From contig CAUJIM010000017.1 of the NCBI GenBank assembly GCA_963205335.1, forward strand, positions 52,198 to 116,197: a stretch of 64,000 bases of DNA. The letters are read 5' to 3'. Shown one piece after another: positions 10,351 to 21,640 of the stretch. Below the pieces are notes generated by a model. The model did no database searches, was not told the origin of the DNA, and worked only from the letters and a program-made list of their open reading frames with translations. Position numbers and translations under genes: made by a program. Origin of the DNA: Pseudomonadota bacterium. GTDB taxonomy: Bacteria > Pseudomonadota > Gammaproteobacteria > Burkholderiales > Burkholderiaceae_C. The stretch's first letter is position 1, and every line of letters starts with the position of its first letter.

Positions 10351-12156
10351 TCAGAACGTGCGAACCTTCAGCGGAATGGTGTCCACCGTCAGGGGTTTGA
10401 GGGTCACGGGTTTGTAGCTCAGGGCATCGCTCGCGCTGTCCCACAGGGTGTGCTTGAGCCATTCCTTGTCGTTGCGCCCGAGCGGGAAGTCCGGATGGTC
10501 TGCCGGATGCTCGTAGTCGTCCACCATGTGCGCGCCGCGGCATTCGTGGCGCGCGGCGGCGGACGTCATGGTGGCGCGGGCCACCTCGATCAGGTTGTCC
10601 ACCTCCAGCGCTTCCATGCGGGCGGTGTTCCAGACCATGGACTTGTCCTGCAGCGACACCCTGGCCACCTGCTCGCGCAGGGCGTTGATCTTGACGACGC
10701 CTTCGTCCATCGCCTTCTGCGTGCGGAACACCCCGGCGTGCTGCTGCATGGTGGAGCGGATGTCGCCCGCCACGTCCTGCGCGTACAGGCCTTCCCTGGA
10801 CTCCTGCAGCTCGTTGAGGCGCTGCAGCGACCGGTCGGAGGCGTCGCCGGGCACGGCGTGGTTGTCGCCGAAGCCCTTGACGAACTCGACGATGTGCCGG
10901 CCGGCCGACTTGCCGAACACCAGCAGGTCGAGCAGCGAATTGGTGCCCAGCCGGTTGGCGCCGTGCACCGACACGCAGGAGCATTCGCCCACCGCGTACA
11001 GGCCGTTGACCGGCCTGCTCTGCTGCCCGTCCCAGAGCACCACCTGGCCATGGATGTTGGTCGGGATGCCGCCCATCATGTAGTGGATGGTGGGGACCAC
11101 GCCGATCGGTTCCTTGGTGATGTCCACGTTGGCGAAGTTGTGGCCGATCTCTTCCACCGAGGGCAGGCGCTTGTGGATGGTCTCCGCGCCCAGGTGGTCG
11201 AGCTTCATCAGGATGTGGTCCTTGTTCGGGCCGCAGCCGCGGCCTTCCTTGATCTCCTGGTCCATCGAGCGCGAGACGAAGTCGCGCGGCGCCAGGTCTT
11301 TCAGCGTGGGCGCGTAGCGCTCCATGAAGCGCTCGCCCTCGCTATTCAAAAGAATAGCGCCTTCCCCGCGGCAGCCCTCGGTCAGCAGCACGCCGGCGCC
11401 GAACACGCCGGTGGGGTGGAACTGCCAGAACTCCATGTCCTGCAGCGGGATGCCGGCGCGCGCCGCCATGCCCAGGCCGTCGCCGGTGTTGATGAAGGCG
11501 TTGGTCGAGGCCGCGAAGATGCGGCCCGCGCCGCCCGTGGCCAGCAGCACGGACTTGGCGTGCAGTTCGTAGAAATCGCCGGTTTCCAGCTCGATGGCGG
11601 TGACGCCGACCACGTCGCCCTGGGTGTTGCGGATCAGGTCCAGCGCCATCCACTCGACGAAGAAGTTGGTCTTGGTGCGCACGTTCTGCTGGTACAGCGT
11701 GTGCAGCATGGCGTGGCCGGTGCGGTCGGCCGCGGCGCAGGCGCGCTGTACCGGTTTCTCGCCGTAGTTCGAGGTGTGGCCGCCGAACGGGCGCTGGTAG
11801 ATCGTGCCGTCGGGGTTGCGGTCGAACGGCATGCCGAAGTGCTCGAGCTCGATCACCACGTTCGGCGCCTCGCGGCACATGAACTCGACCGCGTCCTGGT
11901 CGCCCAGCCAGTCGCCGCCCTTGACCGTGTCGTAGAAGTGGAAGTGCCAGTTGTCCTCGCTCATGTTGCCGAGCGACGCCGACACGCCGCCCTGCGCCGC
12001 GACGGTGTGCGAGCGGGTGGGGAAGACCTTGGTCAGGCAGGCCACGTTGAGCCCGGCGCGCGAGAGCTCCAGCGCGGCGCGCAGGCCCGAGCCGCCGGCA
12101 CCGACGATGACGACGTCGAACTTGCGTTTGGTGATGTTGGCTTTGGTATAGCTCAT
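10351..12156 (-). CDS. sdhA: succinate dehydrogenase flavoprotein subunit
   Basis: 601 aa, '[16 protein letters not shown]', '[22 protein letters not shown]'. Confidence 0.97.
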   Translation of the reverse strand: MSYTKANITKRKFDVVIVGAGGSGLRAALELSRAGLNVACLTKVFPTRSHTVAAQGGVSASLGNMSEDNWHFHFYDTVKGGDWLGDQDAVEFMCREAPNVVIELEHFGMPFDRNPDGTIYQRPFGGHTSNYGEKPVQRACAAADRTGHAMLHTLYQQNVRTKTNFFVEWMALDLIRNTQGDVVGVTAIELETGDFYELHAKSVLLATGGAGRIFAASTNAFINTGDGLGMAARAGIPLQDMEFWQFHPTGVFGAGVLLTEGCRGEGAILLNSEGERFMERYAPTLKDLAPRDFVSRSMDQEIKEGRGCGPNKDHILMKLDHLGAETIHKRLPSVEEIGHNFANVDITKEPIGVVPTIHYMMGGIPTNIHGQVVLWDGQQSRPVNGLYAVGECSCVSVHGANRLGTNSLLDLLVFGKSAGRHIVEFVKGFGDNHAVPGDASDRSLQRLNELQESREGLYAQDVAGDIRSTMQQHAGVFRTQKAMDEGVVKINALREQVARVSLQDKSMVWNTARMEALEVDNLIEVARATMTSAAARHECRGAHMVDDYEHPADHPDFPLGRNDKEWLKHTLWDSASDALSYKPVTLKPLTVDTIPLKVRTF

Positions 12157-12178
12157 GCTTTGCTTTCCGTCGGGTGAT

Positions 12179-12544
12179 TTACAGACGCCACAGGACCTGG
12201 ACGGCCCAGCCCGCGCACGCGACCAGCCAGACGATGGTCACCAGATAGAACACCAGCCGCAGGCCGTCGGGCTTGATGTAGTCCATCCAGACGTTGCGCA
12301 CGCCGACCCAGGCGTGCCAGATCAGCGCGACGATGGTGGCGAAGGCGAGGGTCTTCATCCACTGGCTGGAGAAGATCCCGGCCCAGAGGTCGTAGCCGAC
12401 CGGGCCCTGGGCGAACAGCACCTGCGCGAGGAGCACCAGCGTGAAGACGAACATCACGATGGCGGTGAGGCGCTGGACGAGCCAGTCGCGCAGGCCGTAG
12501 TGGGCACCGACCGCGGTGCGTTTGGAGCCGTAGGTGACAGCCAT
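12179..12544 (-). CDS. sdhD: succinate dehydrogenase hydrophobic membrane anchor subunit
   Basis: 121 aa three-helix protein between sdhA and sdhC. Confidence 0.93.
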   Translation of the reverse strand: MAVTYGSKRTAVGAHYGLRDWLVQRLTAIVMFVFTLVLLAQVLFAQGPVGYDLWAGIFSSQWMKTLAFATIVALIWHAWVGVRNVWMDYIKPDGLRLVFYLVTIVWLVACAGWAVQVLWRL

Positions 12545-12586
12545 GGGATTTCCTTTATGTGCGAAAACGTGTCGGAGGGCGCGCGC

Positions 12587-13018
12587 TCAGTACAGGCCGA
12601 ACAGCTTGGCGCCGAGGATCACGGTGAGCCCCAGGCTCAGGACCAGCGTGGCCACGGCCGTGCGGCGGCCCCGGGACTTGGTGGTCTCGTGGCTGACGTC
12701 GAAATACAGGTGGCGCACGCCGGCGATCAGGTGGTGCAGGTAGGCCCAGATCAGGCCGAGCGCCACGAGCTTGATGGACCAGCCCGGCAGGAAGCCCGCG
12801 CCCTCGGTGAAGACCGAGGTGAAGCGGGCGAACGAGATCTCCGACGACAGCGAGGTGTCGAACAGCCAGATCACGAAGGGCAGCAGGATGAAGATCAGCA
12901 TGCCGCTGATGCGGTGCATGCCGGAGACGATCGCGGCCAGCGGCCAGCGGTAGCCCGGCAGGTCCTTGAAGGCGTTGATGTTGCGGAATTCGGGGCGTTT
13001 CTTGGCTATCTCGGTCAT
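12587..13018 (-). CDS. sdhC: succinate dehydrogenase cytochrome b556 subunit
   Basis: 'MTEIAKKRPEFRNIN...SGMHRISGMLIFILLPFVIWLFD', 'HHLIAGVRHLYFD'. Confidence 0.95.
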   Translation of the reverse strand: MTEIAKKRPEFRNINAFKDLPGYRWPLAAIVSGMHRISGMLIFILLPFVIWLFDTSLSSEISFARFTSVFTEGAGFLPGWSIKLVALGLIWAYLHHLIAGVRHLYFDVSHETTKSRGRRTAVATLVLSLGLTVILGAKLFGLY

Positions 13019-13147
13019 GGTTGTGCTTTCATGAAGATGTCCGGCGGGACCGGGCGCACGGCGACGGTATCCCAAAATTCTATTGCACTGCAATAAAGCT
13101 GGCCGCGACGGGCGGGAAATTCTTTGGCGGGGGTGGCGGCCGGCGTC

Positions 13148-13900
13148 TCAGTTCAGGGTGTTGTGGTAGTGGTGCGTGTCGGTGCGGTACAGGCCGCGGC
13201 GCAGTTCCATCGGCACGTCGTTGTAGGTGTAGGCGATGCGCTCCACGCTCAGCAGGGGGGTGCAGGGGCCGACCTCCAGCAGCCGCGCCTGCTCGCTGCT
13301 GGGCGTGATGGCGCGCAGCTTCTCGTCGGCGCGCACCATGCGCACGCCGAAATCGAGCTCGAACATCGCGTAGGTGGGGCCCACGTAGTCGGCCATCTGC
13401 TGCATCGTCAGGCCCTTGAAGGCCTGGCCGGGCAGCCAGATGTCCTCCAGGATCGACGGCGTGCCGGCGAACGCGAGCACCCGGCGCACCTGCACCACGA
13501 CGTCGCCGCTGCGCAGCGCCAGGGCCCGGCCGACCTCGGCGCTGGCGCGCACGCGCCTGCATTCGATGATGCGCCGCTGCGCCGGCCCTTCCTCGCTGGT
13601 GTCGCCGCGGTCCGGGCGCAGCCGCAGGAAGCGGTACTGGACCTGCTGCTCGGCGTGGGTCGAGACGAAGGTGCCCTTGCCCTGGCGGCGCATCAGCAGG
13701 TTGTCGGCCGCCAGTTCGTCGATGGCCTTTCTCACCGTGCCCTGGCTGACGCGAAAGCGCGCCGCCAGCTCCATCTCGCTGGGAATGAGCTCGCCCGGCT
13801 TCCATTCGCCCGACTCCAGGCCCTGCAGGATCAGCCCCTTGATCTGCTGGTAGAGGGGGCTGAATGCGGGTGTCTCGCCGAGGCTGCTGGGGTGGGTCAT
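13148..13900 (-). CDS. GntR family transcriptional regulator (HutC/UTRA type)
   Basis: N-terminal wHTH 'LIPSEMELAARFRVSQGTVRKAIDELAADNLLMRRQGKGTFVSTH' plus UTRA-like C-terminus; start may be 13900 or 13954. Confidence 0.9.
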   Translation of the reverse strand: MTHPSSLGETPAFSPLYQQIKGLILQGLESGEWKPGELIPSEMELAARFRVSQGTVRKAIDELAADNLLMRRQGKGTFVSTHAEQQVQYRFLRLRPDRGDTSEEGPAQRRIIECRRVRASAEVGRALALRSGDVVVQVRRVLAFAGTPSILEDIWLPGQAFKGLTMQQMADYVGPTYAMFELDFGVRMVRADEKLRAITPSSEQARLLEVGPCTPLLSVERIAYTYNDVPMELRRGLYRTDTHHYHNTLN

Positions 13901-13970
13901 CGCAAGGGGGGCGCGTGCGTGCCGGCGCGGGGCGCCGGCAGCTTTGCCGCGCAAAACTGTTTCAATTATA

Positions 13971-13982
13971 TCTTATATAAGA
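13971..13982. promoter_or_regulatory. candidate GntR operator (TCTTATATAAGA palindrome) in the gntR/mdh intergenic region
   Basis: perfect 12-bp palindrome within TATCTTATATAAGACATAAGAC, between divergent gntR and mdh. Confidence 0.5.
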
Positions 13983-14116
13983 CATAAGACAATTTGGCGA
14001 TCGGCGCGATTCGACAGTACACTTGCACATCTTTTGCCGAGCGCCGGTCACGCGTCGCCAAGCCGTGCTGGCGGGCCTCGGTTCCACGGCGCTTTCCCCC
14101 TGACTGGAGTTTCACC

Positions 14117-15103
14117 ATGAGCAAAAAACCCGTCCGCGTGGCCGTTACCGGCGCAGCGGGCCAAATCGGTTACGCCCTGCTGTTCCGCATCGCCGCCGGC
14201 GAGATGCTCGGCAAGGACCAGCCCATCATCCTGCAGCTGCTGGAAATTCCGGCCGAGAAGGCGCAGAACGCGCTCAAGGGCGTGATCATGGAGCTCGAGG
14301 ACTGCGCCTTCCCGCTGCTGGCGGGCATCGAGGCGCACTCCGACCCGATGCAGGCGTTCAAGGATACCGACTACGCCCTGCTCGTGGGCGCCCGCCCGCG
14401 CGGCCCCGGCATGGAGCGCGCCGACCTGCTCGCGGCCAACGCGCAGATCTTCACCGCGCAAGGCAAGGCGCTCAATGCCGTGGCCTCGCGGGGCGTCAAG
14501 GTGCTGGTGGTCGGCAACCCGGCCAACACCAACGCCTACATCGCCATGAAGAGCGCGCCCGACCTGCCGCGCGAGAACTTCACCGCCATGCTGCGGCTGG
14601 ACCACAACCGCGCGGCCAGCCAGATCGCGCTCAAGATGGGCGTGGCCGTGGGCGACATCGAGAAGCTCTGCGTCTGGGGCAACCACTCGCCCACCATGTA
14701 CGCCGACTACCGGTTCGCGACGGCGAACGGCAAGTCGGTCAAGGACGCGATCAACGACCAGGACTGGAACGCCAACGTCTTCCTGCCCACCGTGGGCAAG
14801 CGCGGCGCGGCCATCATCGAGGCGCGCGGCCTGTCCTCGGCCGCCTCGGCCGCCAACGCCGCGATCGACCACATGCACGACTGGGCCCTGGGCACCAACG
14901 GCAAGTGGGTCACCATGGGCATCCCCTCCAACGGCGACTACGGCATTCCCAAGGACGTGATCTTCGGCTTCCCGGTCACCACCGAGGGCGGCAAGTACAC
15001 CCTGATCAAGGACCTCCCGATCGACGCCTTCTCGCAGGAGCGCATCAACAAGACCCTGGCCGAACTGCAGGGCGAGCAGGACGGGGTCAAGCACCTGCTG
15101 TAG
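14117..15103 (+). CDS. mdh: malate dehydrogenase
   Basis: '[45 protein letters not shown]'. Confidence 0.97.
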   Translation: MSKKPVRVAVTGAAGQIGYALLFRIAAGEMLGKDQPIILQLLEIPAEKAQNALKGVIMELEDCAFPLLAGIEAHSDPMQAFKDTDYALLVGARPRGPGMERADLLAANAQIFTAQGKALNAVASRGVKVLVVGNPANTNAYIAMKSAPDLPRENFTAMLRLDHNRAASQIALKMGVAVGDIEKLCVWGNHSPTMYADYRFATANGKSVKDAINDQDWNANVFLPTVGKRGAAIIEARGLSSAASAANAAIDHMHDWALGTNGKWVTMGIPSNGDYGIPKDVIFGFPVTTEGGKYTLIKDLPIDAFSQERINKTLAELQGEQDGVKHLL

Positions 15104-15118
15104 GCACCGGCCAAGCGC

Positions 15119-15901
15119 ATGCCCGACTGGGATCCCGCGCTGTACCTGCGCTTTGCGGACGAGCGCACGCGAGCGGCCGCCGAGCTGCTTGCGCGCGTGC
15201 CGCTGGCGCGCGCGCGGCACGTGGTGGACCTGGGCTGCGGCCCGGGCAATTCCACCGAGCTGCTGGCACAGCGTTTTCCCGAGGCGAAGGTGCTGGGCCT
15301 GGACCATTCCCCGGCCATGCTGGCGAATGCGCGGGCGCGCCTGCCGCAGGCGACGTTCGTGGAGGCGGACATCGCGGCGTGGGACGGCTCCGGCGCCGCG
15401 CCGGACGTGATCTTCGCCAACGCCGCCCTGCAGTGGGTGGCGGGGCACGAGGCGCTGATCCCGCGCCTGCTGGCGTGCCTCGCGCCCGGCGGCGTGCTCG
15501 CGGTACAGATGCCCGACAACCTGCAGGAGCCGACGCACCGGCTGATGCGCGAGGTGGCGCAGCTGCCGCCCTTCGCGCCGTTCCCGGTCGAGGCCGCGCG
15601 CGCGCCGCTGCTGCCTGCGCCGGCCTACTACGACCTGCTGGCCGCGCCGGGGGCCGCGACCGCCGTGGTGGACGTGTGGCGCACCGTGTACCAGCACCGC
15701 ATGGCGTCGGCCGGCGCCATCGTGCAGTGGCTGCGCTCCACCGGGCTCAAGCCCTACCTCGAGGCCCTGCCGCCGCCGCTGCAGGCGCCGTTCCTGGACG
15801 AGTACCAGCGCCGCATCGATGCCGCCTACCCGCCGCGCGCCGATGGCCAGCGGCTGATGGCCTTCCCACGCCTGTTTTTCGTTGCCCAGCGCCAGCCATG
15901 A
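15119..15901 (+). CDS. tam: trans-aconitate 2-methyltransferase-like SAM methyltransferase
   Basis: 'MPDWDPALYLRFADERTRAAAELLARVPL...VVDLGCGPGNSTELLAQRFP'. Confidence 0.85.
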   Translation: MPDWDPALYLRFADERTRAAAELLARVPLARARHVVDLGCGPGNSTELLAQRFPEAKVLGLDHSPAMLANARARLPQATFVEADIAAWDGSGAAPDVIFANAALQWVAGHEALIPRLLACLAPGGVLAVQMPDNLQEPTHRLMREVAQLPPFAPFPVEAARAPLLPAPAYYDLLAAPGAATAVVDVWRTVYQHRMASAGAIVQWLRSTGLKPYLEALPPPLQAPFLDEYQRRIDAAYPPRADGQRLMAFPRLFFVAQRQP

Positions 15902-16887
15902 ACCCATCTCCCGCCCACCCCGCCCGGATCCTGCTGGGCGCCCAGGCCGACGCGCGGCGGCTGCCCGTCTGCGACCACTACAGCGGCGTCGAGGCGCGCA
16001 TGCGCAAGAGCCTGGCCCTGCAGGCCGAGATGGCCCGCGAGTTCGGCACCTGCGTGTTCGACGTGACGCTCGATTGCGAAGACGGCGCGCCGGTCGGCGG
16101 CGAGGCGCAGCACGCGCACCTCGTTGCCTCGCTGCTGCGCGGCACCGGGAAGGACGCGCGCGTGGCGGTGCGCGTGCACCCGGTCGATCACCCGGCGTTC
16201 GCGCAGGACATGGACACCATCCTGGGCGAGGCCGCCGATCGCCTGTGCCACGTGATGGTCCCCAAGGTCGAAAGCGTGGACGACGTGCTTGAGGCAGAAA
16301 AAGCCCTTTTGCGCAACGCTGGAGAGCGCCTGCCGCTACATGTTTTGATAGAGTCCCCGGGCGCGCTGCACCGCGTGTTCGAGATCGCGGCGCACCCGCG
16401 GGTGCAAAGCCTGTCGTTCGGGCTGATGGATTTCGTCTCGGCGCATGGCGGCGCGATTCCGGCCTCGGCCATGTCGTCGCAGGGGCAGTTCGAGCACCCG
16501 CTGGTGGTGCGCGCCAAGCTGGAGATCGCCAGCGCCTGCCACGCCAACGGCAAGGTGCCGTCGCACTGCGTGGTGACCGAATTCAGCGATGCGGCCGCGA
16601 TGCAGGCCGCCGCGCGCCGCGCCGCGCGCGAGTTCGGCTACACCCGCATGTGGAGCATCCACCCCTCGCAGATCCGCCCCATCCTCGCGGCCATGGCGCC
16701 CGATGACGCGGAGATCGCCGATGCGGCGCGCATCCTGTGCGCCGCCGAGCGCGCCGACTGGGCGCCGATCAACGACGCCAGCCAGCTGCACGACCGCGCC
16801 AGCTACCGCTACTTCTGGCAGCTGCTCGAACGCGGCCACGCGACGGGACGCCCCCTGCCGGAGGGGGTGCTGCGCTGGTTCGGCTGA
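15898..16887 (+). CDS. HpcH/HpaI aldolase / citrate lyase beta-like (CitE-like) CoA ester lyase
   Basis: 'FDVTLDCEDGAPVGGEAQHAHLV', 'HVMVPKVESVDDV', 'RMWSIHPSQIRPI'; ATG overlaps the tam stop. Confidence 0.88.
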   Translation: MNPSPAHPARILLGAQADARRLPVCDHYSGVEARMRKSLALQAEMAREFGTCVFDVTLDCEDGAPVGGEAQHAHLVASLLRGTGKDARVAVRVHPVDHPAFAQDMDTILGEAADRLCHVMVPKVESVDDVLEAEKALLRNAGERLPLHVLIESPGALHRVFEIAAHPRVQSLSFGLMDFVSAHGGAIPASAMSSQGQFEHPLVVRAKLEIASACHANGKVPSHCVVTEFSDAAAMQAAARRAAREFGYTRMWSIHPSQIRPILAAMAPDDAEIADAARILCAAERADWAPINDASQLHDRASYRYFWQLLERGHATGRPLPEGVLRWFG

Positions 16888-16931
16888 AAATACGGTTTCC
16901 CTCCCTTTCCCACTGGCCCACAGGTGCGCTC

Positions 16932-17483
16932 ATGAAGTCCACACTCTTCGCTTGTCTGATCTGCGTTGCCCCCGCGCTGGCGTTGACCGCGGCAGCGCAG
17001 CCGACGGCCGCCGGAGCCGCCAAACCGGCCGCCAAGGCGGCGCCCCAGCCCAAGACCACTGCGGTGAAGACCGCCAAGGCCAAGACCGCGGCTCCGGCCG
17101 ACGTGCCCGAGGTCGTCGTGCTGACGCCCGACGAGCAGCGCATCGCCGAGCGCGTGTACACCGGCCGCATCCCGTGCGAGCTCGGCGCCTCGGTGCAGAT
17201 CGAGGCCGACACGCGCTCGCCCGGCACCTTCCATGTCTTCGGCAAGGGCTTCCAGTACCACATGCGGCCGGTCGGCACCAGCACCGGCGTCGTGCGCCTG
17301 GAGGACCAGCGCGCGGGTGCCGTCTGGCTGCAGATCGCCAACAAGTCCATGCTGATGAACCAGAAGCTGGGGCAGCGCCTGGCCGACGAGTGCATGAGCG
17401 AGCAGCAGGCGGCGGTCACCCAGGCGATGAAGACCGCGCCCGCGCCCAGCCTTTTCGATACGCCCCCGGCCGGCAGCCGCTAG
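16932..17483 (+). CDS. exported hypothetical protein
   Basis: signal peptide '[23 protein letters not shown]' and Ala/Lys-rich linker. Confidence 0.75.
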   Translation: MKSTLFACLICVAPALALTAAAQPTAAGAAKPAAKAAPQPKTTAVKTAKAKTAAPADVPEVVVLTPDEQRIAERVYTGRIPCELGASVQIEADTRSPGTFHVFGKGFQYHMRPVGTSTGVVRLEDQRAGAVWLQIANKSMLMNQKLGQRLADECMSEQQAAVTQAMKTAPAPSLFDTPPAGSR

Positions 17484-17574
17484 GCGGCGCCCCCCGATCT
17501 TTCCAACTTCGCGGCGCCGTGGCTGCCGCAGGTGTTTTTTTCAGTTCTGTATTCGCAATCAGGAGATCCGCAAC

Positions 17575-20166
17575 ATGTTGCAAGCCTACCGTGCCCACGC
17601 CGCCGAACGCGCCGCCCTGGGCATCCCCCCGCTGCCGCTGGACGCCAGGCAGGTGGCCGAACTGGTCGAGCTGATCAAGAACCCGCCCGCCGGCGAGGCC
17701 GAGTTCCTGCTCGACCTGCTCACGCACCGCGTGCCGCCGGGCGTGGACGATGCCGCCAAGGTCAAGGCCTCGTTCCTGGCGGCCGTGGCGCACGGCGACA
17801 TCCAGGTCGGCCTGATCGGCAAGGCGCGCGCCACCGAACTGCTCGGCACCATGGTGGGCGGCTACAACGTGCACCCGCTGATCGAGCTGCTCGATGACGC
17901 CGAAGTGTCCGGCGTGGCCGCCGAGGCGCTCAAGAAGACGCTGCTCATGTTCGACTACTTCAACGACGTGGCGGCCAAGGCCAAGGCCGGCAATGCCAAG
18001 GCCAAGGAAGTGATGCAGAGCTGGGCCGACGCCGAGTGGTTCACCAGCCGCCCCGAGGTCGAGAAAAAGATCACCGTCACCGTGTTCAAGGTGCCGGGCG
18101 AGACCAATACCGACGACCTCTCGCCCGCGCCCGACGCCACCACGCGCCCGGACATTCCGCTGCACAACCAGGCGATGCTCAAGAACACGCGCCCGGACGC
18201 GGCCTTCAAGCCCGAGCGGGACGGCGTGCGCGGCCCGATGCAGTTCATCGAGGACCTGAAGCAGAAGGGCCACCTGGTCGCCTACGTGGGCGACGTGGTG
18301 GGCACGGGCTCGAGCCGCAAGTCGGCCACCAACTCGGTCATCTGGGCCACGGGCGAGGACATCCCCTTCGTGCCCAACAAGCGCTTCGGCGGCGTGTGCC
18401 TCGGCGGCAAGATCGCGCCGATCTTCTTCAACACGCAGGAAGACTCCGGCGCGCTGCCGATCGAGGTCGACGTCTCGAAGATGGAGATGGGCGACGTGAT
18501 CGACATCTTCCCCTACGAGGGCCGGATGGAGAAGGCCGGCGCGAAGATTGCCGACTTCAGGCTCAAGAGCGACGTGCTGCTCGACGAGGTGCAGGCCGGC
18601 GGCCGCATCAACCTCATCATCGGCCGCGCGCTGACCGCCAAGGCGCGCGAATTCCTGGGCTTGAAGGCCTCCACGGTCTTCCGCCTGCCGCAGGCGCCCG
18701 CCGAATCGAAGGCCGGCTTCACGCTGGCGCAGAAGATGGTCGGCCGCGCCTGCGGCCTGCCCGAAGGCCAGGGCATCCGCCCCGGCACCTACTGCGAGCC
18801 CAAGATGACCACCGTGGGCAGCCAGGACACCACCGGCCCCATGACGCGCGACGAGCTCAAGGACCTGGCCTGCCTGGGCTTTTCCGCCGACATGGTGATG
18901 CAATCCTTCTGCCACACCGCCGCGTATCCCAAGCCCGTGGACGTGAAGACCCACCGCGAGCTGCCCGCCTTCATCAGCAACCGTGGCGGCGTGGCCCTGC
19001 GCCCGGGCGACGGCGTGATCCACTCGTGGCTCAACCGCCTGCTGCTGCCCGACACCGTCGGCACCGGCGGCGACTCGCACACGCGCTTTCCCATCGGCAT
19101 CAGCTTCCCCGCGGGCTCCGGCCTGGTGGCCTTTGCCGCCGCCACCGGCGTGATGCCGCTGGACATGCCCGAATCGGTGCTGGTGCGCTTCAAGGGCCAG
19201 CTGCAGCCCGGCGTGACCCTGCGCGACCTGGTGCACGCCATTCCTCTGTACGCCATCAGGGCCGGCCTGCTCACCGTGGCCAAGGCCGGCAAGATCAACA
19301 TCTTCTCGGGCAAGATCCTGGAGATCGAGGGCCTGCCCGACCTGAAGGTGGAGCAGGCGTTCGAGCTGTCCGACGCATCGGCCGAGCGCAGCGCCGCCGG
19401 CTGCACCATCAAGCTCAATCCCGAGCCGATCAAGGAGTATCTGCGCTCCAACGTCGTGCTGATGAAGAACATGATCGCCGACGGCTACCAGGACGCCAAG
19501 ACCCTGCAGCGCCGCATCGAGAAGGTCGAGGCCTGGCTCGCCAGGCCCGAGCTGCTCGAAGCCGACAAGGACGCCGAGTACGCCGCCGTGATCGACATCG
19601 ACATGAACGAGATCAGGGAGCCCATCGTCTGCTGCCCCAACGATCCGGACGACGCCAAGTTCCTCTCCGAAGTGGCCGGCACCAAGATCGACGAGGCCTT
19701 CATCGGCTCGTGCATGACCAACATCGGTCACTTCCGCGCCGCCGCCACGCTGCTGGGCGGCCAGCGCGACATCCCGACCAAGCTGTGGGTGGCGCCGCCG
19801 ACCAAGATGGACCAGAACGAGCTGATCAAGGAAGGCCACTACGCCGCCTTCGGCACCTCGGGCGCGCGCACCGAGATGCCCGGCTGCAGCCTGTGCATGG
19901 GCAACCAGGCCCAGGTGCGCGAGGGCGCCACCGTGATCTCGACCAGCACGCGCAACTTCCCCAACCGCCTGGGCAAGAACACCAACGTGTTCCTGGGCTC
20001 GGCGGAGCTGACGGCCATTGCGTCGCGCATCGGCAAGCTGCCCACGCGCGAGGAATACCTCAAGGAGATGGGCATCGTCGATTCCGACAAGGCCGCCATC
20101 TACCGCTACATGAACTTCGACCAGATCGAGGAGTACGCCGAGGTGGCCCGGTCGGTCGAGGCTTGA
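17575..20166 (+). CDS. acnB: aconitate hydratase B / 2-methylisocitrate dehydratase
   Basis: 863 aa '[38 protein letters not shown]'; C-terminal '[12 protein letters not shown]'. Confidence 0.97.
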   Translation: MLQAYRAHAAERAALGIPPLPLDARQVAELVELIKNPPAGEAEFLLDLLTHRVPPGVDDAAKVKASFLAAVAHGDIQVGLIGKARATELLGTMVGGYNVHPLIELLDDAEVSGVAAEALKKTLLMFDYFNDVAAKAKAGNAKAKEVMQSWADAEWFTSRPEVEKKITVTVFKVPGETNTDDLSPAPDATTRPDIPLHNQAMLKNTRPDAAFKPERDGVRGPMQFIEDLKQKGHLVAYVGDVVGTGSSRKSATNSVIWATGEDIPFVPNKRFGGVCLGGKIAPIFFNTQEDSGALPIEVDVSKMEMGDVIDIFPYEGRMEKAGAKIADFRLKSDVLLDEVQAGGRINLIIGRALTAKAREFLGLKASTVFRLPQAPAESKAGFTLAQKMVGRACGLPEGQGIRPGTYCEPKMTTVGSQDTTGPMTRDELKDLACLGFSADMVMQSFCHTAAYPKPVDVKTHRELPAFISNRGGVALRPGDGVIHSWLNRLLLPDTVGTGGDSHTRFPIGISFPAGSGLVAFAAATGVMPLDMPESVLVRFKGQLQPGVTLRDLVHAIPLYAIRAGLLTVAKAGKINIFSGKILEIEGLPDLKVEQAFELSDASAERSAAGCTIKLNPEPIKEYLRSNVVLMKNMIADGYQDAKTLQRRIEKVEAWLARPELLEADKDAEYAAVIDIDMNEIREPIVCCPNDPDDAKFLSEVAGTKIDEAFIGSCMTNIGHFRAAATLLGGQRDIPTKLWVAPPTKMDQNELIKEGHYAAFGTSGARTEMPGCSLCMGNQAQVREGATVISTSTRNFPNRLGKNTNVFLGSAELTAIASRIGKLPTREEYLKEMGIVDSDKAAIYRYMNFDQIEEYAEVARSVEA

Positions 20167-20196
20167 GCGGCGCGAAGTTATCAGTGTTTCTGGGCA

Positions 20197-20240
20197 CCAG
20201 CGCTTGCCGGGCAAGCGCTGGCAGCTATCGATTCGATAAT
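20197..20240. repeat. dispersed palindromic repeat, copy B
   Basis: CCAGCGCTTGCCGGGCAAGCGCTGGCAGCTATCGATTCGATA between acnB and tolA. Confidence 0.75.
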
Positions 20241-20272
20241 GGATCGGACTGCCGAAGAGGCAGTCGCCAGGC

Positions 20273-21190
20273 TCAGTCCTTGGGCCTGAAGCCGATCACC
20301 AGCGAAGACGGCACCCGGCCGTCGACGTCGCGCGGCAGCGTCTCGGTCTTGTAGAGCGCGCGCACCACCGCGTCGTCCCAGGCAGTGTTGCCGCTCGGCT
20401 TGGTCAGGCGCACGCCGACGATGGTGCCGTCGGGCGCGGCGCGCACCTCCACCTCGGCGCGCGGGTCGCCGGGCAAGGTGTCGGGGTAGACGATGTTGGG
20501 CTTGACCTTGGCCGCCACCCGGCCGCCGTAGCTGCCGGAGGGGCCGCTGCTTTTTTGCGCGTTGCCGGTGGCCGTGTCGGCGCCGGTCGCGCCCGCCAGG
20601 CCGGCGATGCGCTTGAGCTGCTCCTGGCGCAGCGCCTCGGCGCGCTTGGCATCGGCCTCGGCCTTGCGTTTTTCCTCGGCGAGCTTGCGCTGCTTTTCCT
20701 GTTCCGCGGCCTTGGCGGCCTTTTCCTGCTCGGCCTTCTCTTTCTGCTGCTGCGCCGCGCGCGCCTGCTTTTGCTGCTCTTCCTGCGCGCGCCGCTCTTT
20801 CTCCTGCTGCTCGCGTTTTTGCTGCTCGAGCCGTGCCTGGCGCTTCTTCTCTTCCTGCTGGCGCTTCTTTTCCTGCTCCAGGGCGATGTCGGCCTGGCTC
20901 GGTTCGGGCTGGATCTGTTGCGGTGGCGGCGGGGCAGGGGTGGGCGCGGGTGAAGGCGCCGGCGCGGGCGCCGGAGGAGGGGGCGGGGGCTCTGCCGGGC
21001 GCGGCGCGGCCTGCTGCGGCACGGCGGACCAGAGCTCGGCCTCGACCGCGGGCTGGTCGCTGCTGGTCTTCCAGTGCACGCCCCAGGTGAGCGCGCCGAT
21101 CAGCGCCAGGTGCGCCAGCACCGCCAGCGCGATGGCGCGCTTGCGTCCCGCGGGCGCGATGGGGGCGAACAGGTCGTGGTCGTGGTGCAT
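20273..21190 (-). CDS. tolA: cell envelope integrity protein TolA
   Basis: N-terminal TM, Pro-rich then long K/E/Q/A coiled coil, C-terminal 'YPDTLPGDPRAEVEVRAAPDGTIVGVRLTKPSGNTAWDDAVVRAL'. Confidence 0.92.
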   Translation of the reverse strand: MHHDHDLFAPIAPAGRKRAIALAVLAHLALIGALTWGVHWKTSSDQPAVEAELWSAVPQQAAPRPAEPPPPPPAPAPAPSPAPTPAPPPPQQIQPEPSQADIALEQEKKRQQEEKKRQARLEQQKREQQEKERRAQEEQQKQARAAQQQKEKAEQEKAAKAAEQEKQRKLAEEKRKAEADAKRAEALRQEQLKRIAGLAGATGADTATGNAQKSSGPSGSYGGRVAAKVKPNIVYPDTLPGDPRAEVEVRAAPDGTIVGVRLTKPSGNTAWDDAVVRALYKTETLPRDVDGRVPSSLVIGFRPKD

Positions 21191-21201
21191 GCCGCCGGGC
21201 G

Positions 21202-21627
21202 TCAGTTGCTGCTCTTGACCGCCAGCGCGACGCGCGGCACGCCCGCCTTCTGCAGGTTCGACATCGCCTGCAGCACGTCGTCGTAGGAGACGTTCTTGTC
21301 GGCGCTGATGAGCACCGGCGTGTCCTCGGGCTGGTCCTTGAGCCAGCTCTTGGCGACCGTGCCCAGGCTCTGCACCGAGACGGTGCGCTCGTTGCCGTCG
21401 GCCTTGAAGCGGATGGAGCCGTCCTTTCCGACGATCACGTCGGCCCGCACCTTGGGTACCTTGCTGCCCTTGCCGACCGAGGGCACGTTGACCGAGCTGG
21501 GCACGAGCATGGGCGCGGTCACCATGAAGATGATCAGCAGCACCAGCATCACGTCGATGAACGGCACCATGTTGATTTCGTTGATGGCGCGGCGGCGGCC
21601 GCCGCCACGGGGAGCCATTGCGGGCAT
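21202..21627 (-). CDS. tolR: biopolymer transporter TolR
   Basis: 'AINEINMVPFIDVMLVLLIIFMVTAPM'. Confidence 0.95.
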   Translation of the reverse strand: MPAMAPRGGGRRRAINEINMVPFIDVMLVLLIIFMVTAPMLVPSSVNVPSVGKGSKVPKVRADVIVGKDGSIRFKADGNERTVSVQSLGTVAKSWLKDQPEDTPVLISADKNVSYDDVLQAMSNLQKAGVPRVALAVKSSN

Positions 21628-21640
21628 GGGCGCCTTCCCT

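Noticed and set aside
11338-11362. CGCTATTCAAAAGAATAGCG palindrome in sdhA
   Set aside because: In-frame coding sequence with only partial resemblance to the repeat tail; could be chance.
9634-12177. 847-aa plus-strand ORF opposite sdhA/sdhB
   Set aside because: Low-complexity H/V/A/R-rich translation antisense to clear sdh genes; artefact of GC-rich codon bias.
16299-16355. Possible further repeat copy inside the CitE-like gene (CTACATGTTTTGATAGAG)
   Set aside because: Similarity to the repeat core is too short and degenerate to support.
17416-20214. 932-aa minus-strand ORF opposite acnB
   Set aside because: Antisense artefact; acnB on the plus strand has full family motifs.
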